A stretch of 64,000 nt of DNA, taken from positions 1 through 64,000 of the forward strand of contig NZ_CAXUNP010000015.1 in NCBI RefSeq assembly GCF_964252635.1, written 5' to 3'. Both the position numbers and the translations under genes were made by a program. Of this stretch, positions 59,093-64,000 are shown piece by piece. The DNA comes from Jatrophihabitans sp964252635. Lineage in GTDB: Bacteria > Actinomycetota > Actinomycetes > Mycobacteriales > Jatrophihabitantaceae. The notes below the pieces were generated by a model. That model was not told where the DNA came from. It ran no database searches and saw only the letters and a list, made by a program, of their open reading frames with translations. Each line of letters starts with the position of its first letter. Within the stretch, counting starts at the first letter, position 1.

Positions 59093-59534
59093 CGTTCTCT
59101 GCCCGCAGCGCCTCCAACACACCCAAGATCAACTGTCGGAAGGCTTCATCGGCTCCGGTTGACCCGGTCAGTCCGGGAGGAGTGACGCGTCCTGCGGCGC
59201 GTTCCTCGATCTTCCGCTGGAGCCAGCGCAGCTCGACCGCTCCTGACACACTGCCCACCAGGAGCGCGCCGAGCCCGGCCACGCCGGCAATGTCGTTCGC
59301 GGGCGCGTCACTTCTGATGAGGAGCGTGATTGCCGCCCACAAGGTCAAGACGCCACCGCCGACCGGTGTGGCGTAGACCCAGATCGAGATCCACAGGGAC
59401 TTCCCTGTGCGACCGTCCGGCCCGACCCGATCGTTGGCACTCAACAGCTCCGTCAAGGACTCGCTGAACACGACGAGCAGGACGGGCGCGGCGGTGACGA
59501 TGCCGACCCAAAGGTCCTTGTTGAACTCGGCCAC
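59004..59534 (-). CDS. Hypothetical membrane protein overlapping the SCP2 gene
   Basis: A 176-aa protein I do not recognise. It has three hydrophobic segments (LWVGIVTAAPVLLVVFSESL, VYATPVGGGVLTLWAAITLL, IAGVAGLGALLVGSVSGAVE) and an unstructured C-terminal tail (ADPPARQPPAARDRP). GTG at 59534 with AGGGAG upstream. The last 89 bp are antisense to the SCP2 gene, which is unusual; the true stop is as stated, and codon usage is less biased in the overlap than in the rest. Confidence 0.65.
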   Translation of the reverse strand: MAEFNKDLWVGIVTAAPVLLVVFSESLTELLSANDRVGPDGRTGKSLWISIWVYATPVGGGVLTLWAAITLLIRSDAPANDIAGVAGLGALLVGSVSGAVELRWLQRKIEERAAGRVTPPGLTGSTGADEAFRQLILGVLEALRAENVSLAADPPARQPPAARDRPGTTSSSTARA

Positions 59535-59666
59535 GGCACTGCTCCCTACGAGGCCTGGAAACGTCGACAGCCTGCTGCGGAGTTGTCTCGCAGCACAGGA
59601 TGCCCCTGCCGGGCCGCGTTCGGTAGCTCCTCGTGCCGGCGACGCGCAGAGCGGCAACGGCTCGGG

Positions 59667-59739
59667 CGCCCCTGGCAGGGATCGAACCTGCGACCATCCG
59701 CTTAGAAGGCGGGTGCTCTATCCACTGAGCTACAGGGGC
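59667..59739 (-). tRNA. tRNA-Arg (UCU)
   Basis: On the minus strand: acceptor GCCCCTG/CAGGGGC, D-arm AGCTCAGTGGATAGAGC, loop CTTCTAA (anticodon TCT) on a CCCGC/GCGGA stem with one terminal mismatch, T-arm GCAGGTTCGATCCCTGC, discriminator G. Confidence 0.93.
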
Positions 59740-59952
59740 CCTGCGCCGTCGGACCGCCGGCCCGTCCCGCGCGGGAGGAGTCTATCGGCGGCCTCCCACA
59801 AGGGGCCGACAGTTTCCGGATCGCCCGTCCACAGCTCTCAGGTCCGTCCACAGATCGAGCGGACGCTCCCCGTCGGCCGTGGCGAACCGCTTCGCTGGTC
59901 CCACGCCCGAGGGGGCGCCGGAGAGACCGGAACAGGGACTGAGGAGAACGAG

Positions 59953-60504
59953 ATGAACGAAGCGATGATGACGATCGTCGGGAACGTGGTCGACGAGCCG
60001 CGGATGCGCACCACCACGAACGGCCACCGGGTCACGACCTTCCGGGTCGCGTCGACCTCGCGGCGCTACGACCGCGAGCAGGAGAAGTTCGTCGACGGCA
60101 ACACCCTCTACATGAACGTCACCACGTGGCGCGCCGCAGGCGAGAACGTCCACGCCTCCCTGCACAAGGGCCAGCCGATCGTCGTGTACGGACGCTGCTC
60201 GACGCGCAACTACGTGGTCAACGAGCAGGCTCGTACCAGCTACGAGCTGGAGGCCGTGGCGCTCGGTCACGACCTGTTCCGCGGCGTGACGTCGTTCGAG
60301 CGCATCCAGCGCGGCAACGGGATCACGGTGGCGGCCGACGCCAATGGAGTGCCGCACGACGACAGCGAGCACTACCTGCCCGTCGCTCCGGACCGGGTCG
60401 TCGACCTGCAGACCGGGGAGCTGCTCGACGAAGACGCCCTCGACCACGACGACCACGGCTCGATCGTGGCCGACGAGCGGGAGCCCATGCTTGCCGGCGT
60501 GTGA
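59953..60504 (+). CDS. ssb: Single-stranded DNA-binding protein (SsbB-like)
   Basis: A 183-aa SSB. OB-fold signatures: IVGNVVDEPRMRTTTNGHRV, TFRVASTSRRYDRE, FVDGNTLYMNVTTWRAAGEN, GQPIVVYGRCSTRNY, YELEAVALGHDLFRGV. The C-terminal tail is acidic (DALDHDDHG) but lacks the canonical DDDIPF tip, so this is probably the second, non-essential SSB paralog of actinobacteria. GAGGAG 6 nt before the ATG. A strong terminator follows before ettA. Confidence 0.92.
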   Translation: MNEAMMTIVGNVVDEPRMRTTTNGHRVTTFRVASTSRRYDREQEKFVDGNTLYMNVTTWRAAGENVHASLHKGQPIVVYGRCSTRNYVVNEQARTSYELEAVALGHDLFRGVTSFERIQRGNGITVAADANGVPHDDSEHYLPVAPDRVVDLQTGELLDEDALDHDDHGSIVADEREPMLAGV

Positions 60505-60595
60505 CAGCCGCCGCTACTCGACCGGGTGGCGCCGGCCTGGAGTCAACTGGCGCTGATGCAGCCGGTCAGGGTTTCGTGTGCGGCAGGGTTGCGCA

Positions 60596-60634
60596 GGCGG
60601 CAGGGCGGGGTCCTTCGGACCCGGCCCTGCTGCC
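60596..60634 (+). terminator. Terminator of ssb
   Basis: Long stem: GGCGGCAGGGC (60596-60606) and GGGTCC (60608-60613), loop TTC, then GGACCC and GCCCTGCTGCC (to 60634), with one mismatch and one opposing G. The remaining gap 60635-60749 is otherwise empty apart from the ettA SD. Confidence 0.8.
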
Positions 60635-60749
60635 GTCCCGGCGAACGCTGACTAGGCTCGATGCCGGATCACAGCCGCGCGCACACGGGAACCCCGGGCG
60701 CCGAGCGGCTCGCACCGGGCCCGTCGGCCCAGCAATCACGGGAGAATCA

Positions 60750-62432
<1,683 letters not shown>

Positions 62433-62440
62433 TCCGCACC

Positions 62441-62508
62441 GGGTCATGGGCAGATCAGGGTCATGAGCAGGTCCGTGTCATGAGCAGGTTCGTGTCATGA
62501 GCAGGTTC
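62441..62508 (+). repeat. Four 17-bp tandem copies carrying the thioesterase start, forming chained mini-ORFs
   Basis: Units at 62441-62457, 62458-62474, 62475-62491 and 62492-62508 around GTGTCATGAGCAGGTTC. Every unit has an ATG (62446, 62463, 62480, 62497). Since 17 is not a multiple of 3, the first three open six-codon ORFs that end in TGA overlapping the next ATG (ATGA), and the fourth is the gene start. Each unit also supplies AGCAGG about 8 nt before the next ATG. Confidence 0.85.
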
Positions 62509-62913
62509 GTGCACGACGTGCACATGCGGTGGTCGGACATGGACGCCTACCGGCACGTCAACAACACTGCCTACCTGACCTACCTGGAGCAGGCCCGGGT
62601 GGCGATGTTCTTTCACCGCTTCGAGAGCTTCTCGAGCGGCACGGTCATCTCCCGGCACGAGATCCGCTACCTGCGGCCGGTCGTCTACCACCCCGATCCG
62701 CTGCGCATCGAGGTGTGGGTCGACCGCATCCGCGGGGCCTCGTTCGACGTGCACTACGAGGTCCTCGACCACGGGGTGGTGGCGGCGCAGGCCTCGACGC
62801 AGTGCGTCACGGTCGACTTCGCCGCCGACCGGCCTCGGCGCCTGACCGACGAGGAACGCGACGTGCTCCGCGGGTTCGCCGACGACCTGCCGTCGGGGCC
62901 GGGCACCGGGTGA
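62497..62913 (+). CDS. Acyl-CoA thioesterase (4-hydroxybenzoyl-CoA type, YbgC-like)
   Basis: A 138-aa hot-dog-fold thioesterase. The catalytic region is VHMRWSDMDAYRHVNNTAYL (Asp in SDMDAY), followed by TYLEQARVAMF and HEIRYLRPVVY. It hydrolyses acyl-CoA thioesters; acyl specificity unknown. Of four repeated ATGs, only 62497 is in frame. Its stop overlaps the next gene (GTGA). Translation may depend on reinitiation through the mini-ORFs upstream. Confidence 0.92.
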   Translation: MSRFVHDVHMRWSDMDAYRHVNNTAYLTYLEQARVAMFFHRFESFSSGTVISRHEIRYLRPVVYHPDPLRIEVWVDRIRGASFDVHYEVLDHGVVAAQASTQCVTVDFAADRPRRLTDEERDVLRGFADDLPSGPGTG

Positions 62914-63557
62914 GCAGACCGCTCTCGCACGGCGACCGTGAGGCGTTGCACGAGCTCGCACCGGTGCTGCGGCGCGCCGTGGGGCTCGACCCGCGCAGCC
63001 TGGCTCGTCTCCGGCTGGGTCGCAACGCCGCGGCCGCGCTGGTGCGCCTGCCCTTCGGGGTGCTCGTCGCCCGGACCGTCGAGGCGGCGGCGCGCGAGGG
63101 CACGGCCGACTTGACGGTGCGCGCGGGGGAGCTGCTCGCCTGGCTCGACGGCGAGACCGACGAGCTGCCCGCGACCCGCGACGTCGAATGGCGCAGCGGG
63201 TTACCGCCCGTCGACGGGTGGGCACGGGTCGAAGCCGTCCCCGACGACGTCGTGCGACCGCTCGTCCGCAGCGGCGCGCTCACCCTGAAGGAGGCGGCGC
63301 AACGCGAGGGGGTGCCCGGGGCGCAGCCGCGCGCCGAGGTGGCCGACGCGCTGCTCGACTCGACCGTGCTCACCGTCGAGGACGACGACGGCACGCGGGC
63401 CGAGGTCACGCTGCGCGCCCTGTCCGCGCTCACCCGCATGGGTTTCCTGCCTCGGGGCGGGCGGGCCCACATCGACGTGCACGGGCGCTGGACACGCGTC
63501 GTCGCCGAGTACGGCACCGTCTACCTCGAGCGTCCCGGCGGCCTCACCCTGCGCTGA
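62910..63557 (+). CDS. Conserved hypothetical protein coupled to the thioesterase
   Basis: A 215-aa protein I do not recognise, known to me only as a type commonly seen beside this thioesterase in actinobacteria. Blocks: LRRAVGLDPRSLARLRLGRN, LVRLPFGVLVARTV, WARVEAVPDDVVRPLVRSGA, LRALSALTRMGFLPRGG, EYGTVYLERPGGLTLR. No membrane segments. GTG at 62910 overlaps the thioesterase stop. Function cannot be inferred beyond coupling to acyl-CoA hydrolysis. Confidence 0.8.
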   Translation: MSRPLSHGDREALHELAPVLRRAVGLDPRSLARLRLGRNAAAALVRLPFGVLVARTVEAAAREGTADLTVRAGELLAWLDGETDELPATRDVEWRSGLPPVDGWARVEAVPDDVVRPLVRSGALTLKEAAQREGVPGAQPRAEVADALLDSTVLTVEDDDGTRAEVTLRALSALTRMGFLPRGGRAHIDVHGRWTRVVAEYGTVYLERPGGLTLR

Positions 63558-63585
63558 CCGGCCCCGCCCGCCCGGCCACCGCCCG

Positions 63586-63648
63586 GTCAGGTGATCAACT
63601 GCGCATCCCGGCGGCTCTGCGACCACGAGCCGCAGTTGCTCACCTGAC
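63586..63648. terminator. Bidirectional terminator between convergent genes
   Basis: GTCAGGTGATCAACTGCG (63586-63603) and CGCAGTTGCTCACCTGAC (63631-63648): 17 of 18 bases pair, with a 27-nt loop. It lies midway between the hypothetical gene stop (63557) and the minus-strand gene end (63669). Confidence 0.8.
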
Positions 63649-63668
63649 GGGAGTGAAACGGTCGGCGG

Positions 63669-64000
63669 TCAGCGGATCCAGACGGCCGTGTCGGGCGGCA
63701 GCATGCCGTCGACGACCGGCCCGGACGCGACCAGCACCTCGCCGTCCGGCACGGGCACCGGGTCGGTGCCGGCGTTCAGCAGCACCGTGACGTCGCCGCG
63801 GCGGTAGGACAGGCAGTCCGCGGGCGCGTCGAGCCAGTCGACCGCGCCGACGGGCAGCCCGGCCATCGTCGAGCGGCGGCACGCGGTCGCGGCCTGGAAC
63901 AGGTGCAGGGTCGAGGTGGCGTGGGCGCCCTCGGCCGCCACCGTCACGGCGGCCCAGTCGTCCGGCATGGGCAGCCACGGCGTACCGGTGGTGAACCCGT
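63669..64000 (-). CDS. C-terminal part of a GH13 alpha-glucosidase-like enzyme (runs off the window)
   Basis: 110 codons of a gene whose start lies beyond the right edge. The sequence FTTGTPWLPMPDDWAAVTVA matches the conserved C-terminal part of GH13 oligo-1,6-glucosidase/alpha-glucosidases (PWLP-P..., then short beta-domain LLNAGTDPVPVPDGEVLVAS ending DTAVWIR). The frame is open to base 64000, so only the last third of the beta-sandwich domain is seen. The catalytic residues lie outside. Confidence 0.75.
   Translation of the reverse strand, partial: GFTTGTPWLPMPDDWAAVTVAAEGAHATSTLHLFQAATACRRSTMAGLPVGAVDWLDAPADCLSYRRGDVTVLLNAGTDPVPVPDGEVLVASGPVVDGMLPPDTAVWIR

Overview
The window is high-GC DNA (roughly 65-70% by eye) with many GTG starts, ATGA/GTGA stop-start overlaps and AGGAGG-type ribosome binding sites. 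It carries BTAD/SARP regulators, PAC2, oligoribonuclease, an MT0933-type antitoxin-like protein and a DesA3-like desaturase pair. This points to an Actinomycetota chromosome; I cannot place it to genus from sequence alone.

The first ~31 kb looks like an accessory, partly decaying region. It holds AraC plus two small alpha/beta hydrolases (0.1-2.8 kb), an IS3 orfA relic (3.0-3.3 kb), and a wrbA-ltrA-marR group (3.4-5.8 kb). A shortened SARP regulator (6.0-7.5 kb) is followed by a minus-strand tailoring-enzyme operon (SnoaL-like, membrane protein, esterase, FAD monooxygenase, 4-TM protein, hydrolase; 7.5-13.5 kb). Next comes a second set (14.3-24.4 kb): acyl-CoA ligase, paralogous FAD monooxygenase, lipoprotein, MDR reductase, a broken SDR, two paralogous TetR genes, a serine beta-lactamase-fold esterase, and a broken hydrolase joined to a RibD-type fragment. 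Small oxidoreductases and further relics fill 24.5-31 kb. The wrbA and SnoaL operons share a promoter with exact SARP geometry: two heptamers at an 11-bp period, 8 bp before a -10. The acyl-CoA ligase/SDR and TetR/esterase intergenic regions share a TetR-like operator.

From ~31 kb to the right end the genes are intact and look like ordinary chromosome. There are three regulator/oxidoreductase pairs and a LacI-controlled sugar ABC transporter with a GH1 beta-glucosidase (35.6-41.5 kb). Further on are small stress-type proteins, YjbQ, a 1061-aa BTAD/NB-ARC/TPR regulator, a DrrAB-like exporter, rph-rdgB, tRNA-Lys, an LPG-synthase-like membrane protein, tRNA-His, orn and a pterin dehydratase. A FabR/DesT-like regulator faces a reductase-desaturase operon (51.8-55.1 kb). 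An aldehyde dehydrogenase-TetR operon faces a ferredoxin-P450-SCP2 operon (55.1-59.1 kb). The end holds tRNA-Arg, ssb, ettA, a thioesterase, a hypothetical protein and the 3' end of an alpha-glucosidase-like gene.

The most interesting signals are the repeated SARP promoter, a set of plausible operators at divergent gene pairs, two short-chain/aldo-keto enzymes lacking a canonical catalytic residue, and three short tandem duplications placed exactly on gene ends. One of these creates a chain of overlapping six-codon mini-ORFs in front of the thioesterase.
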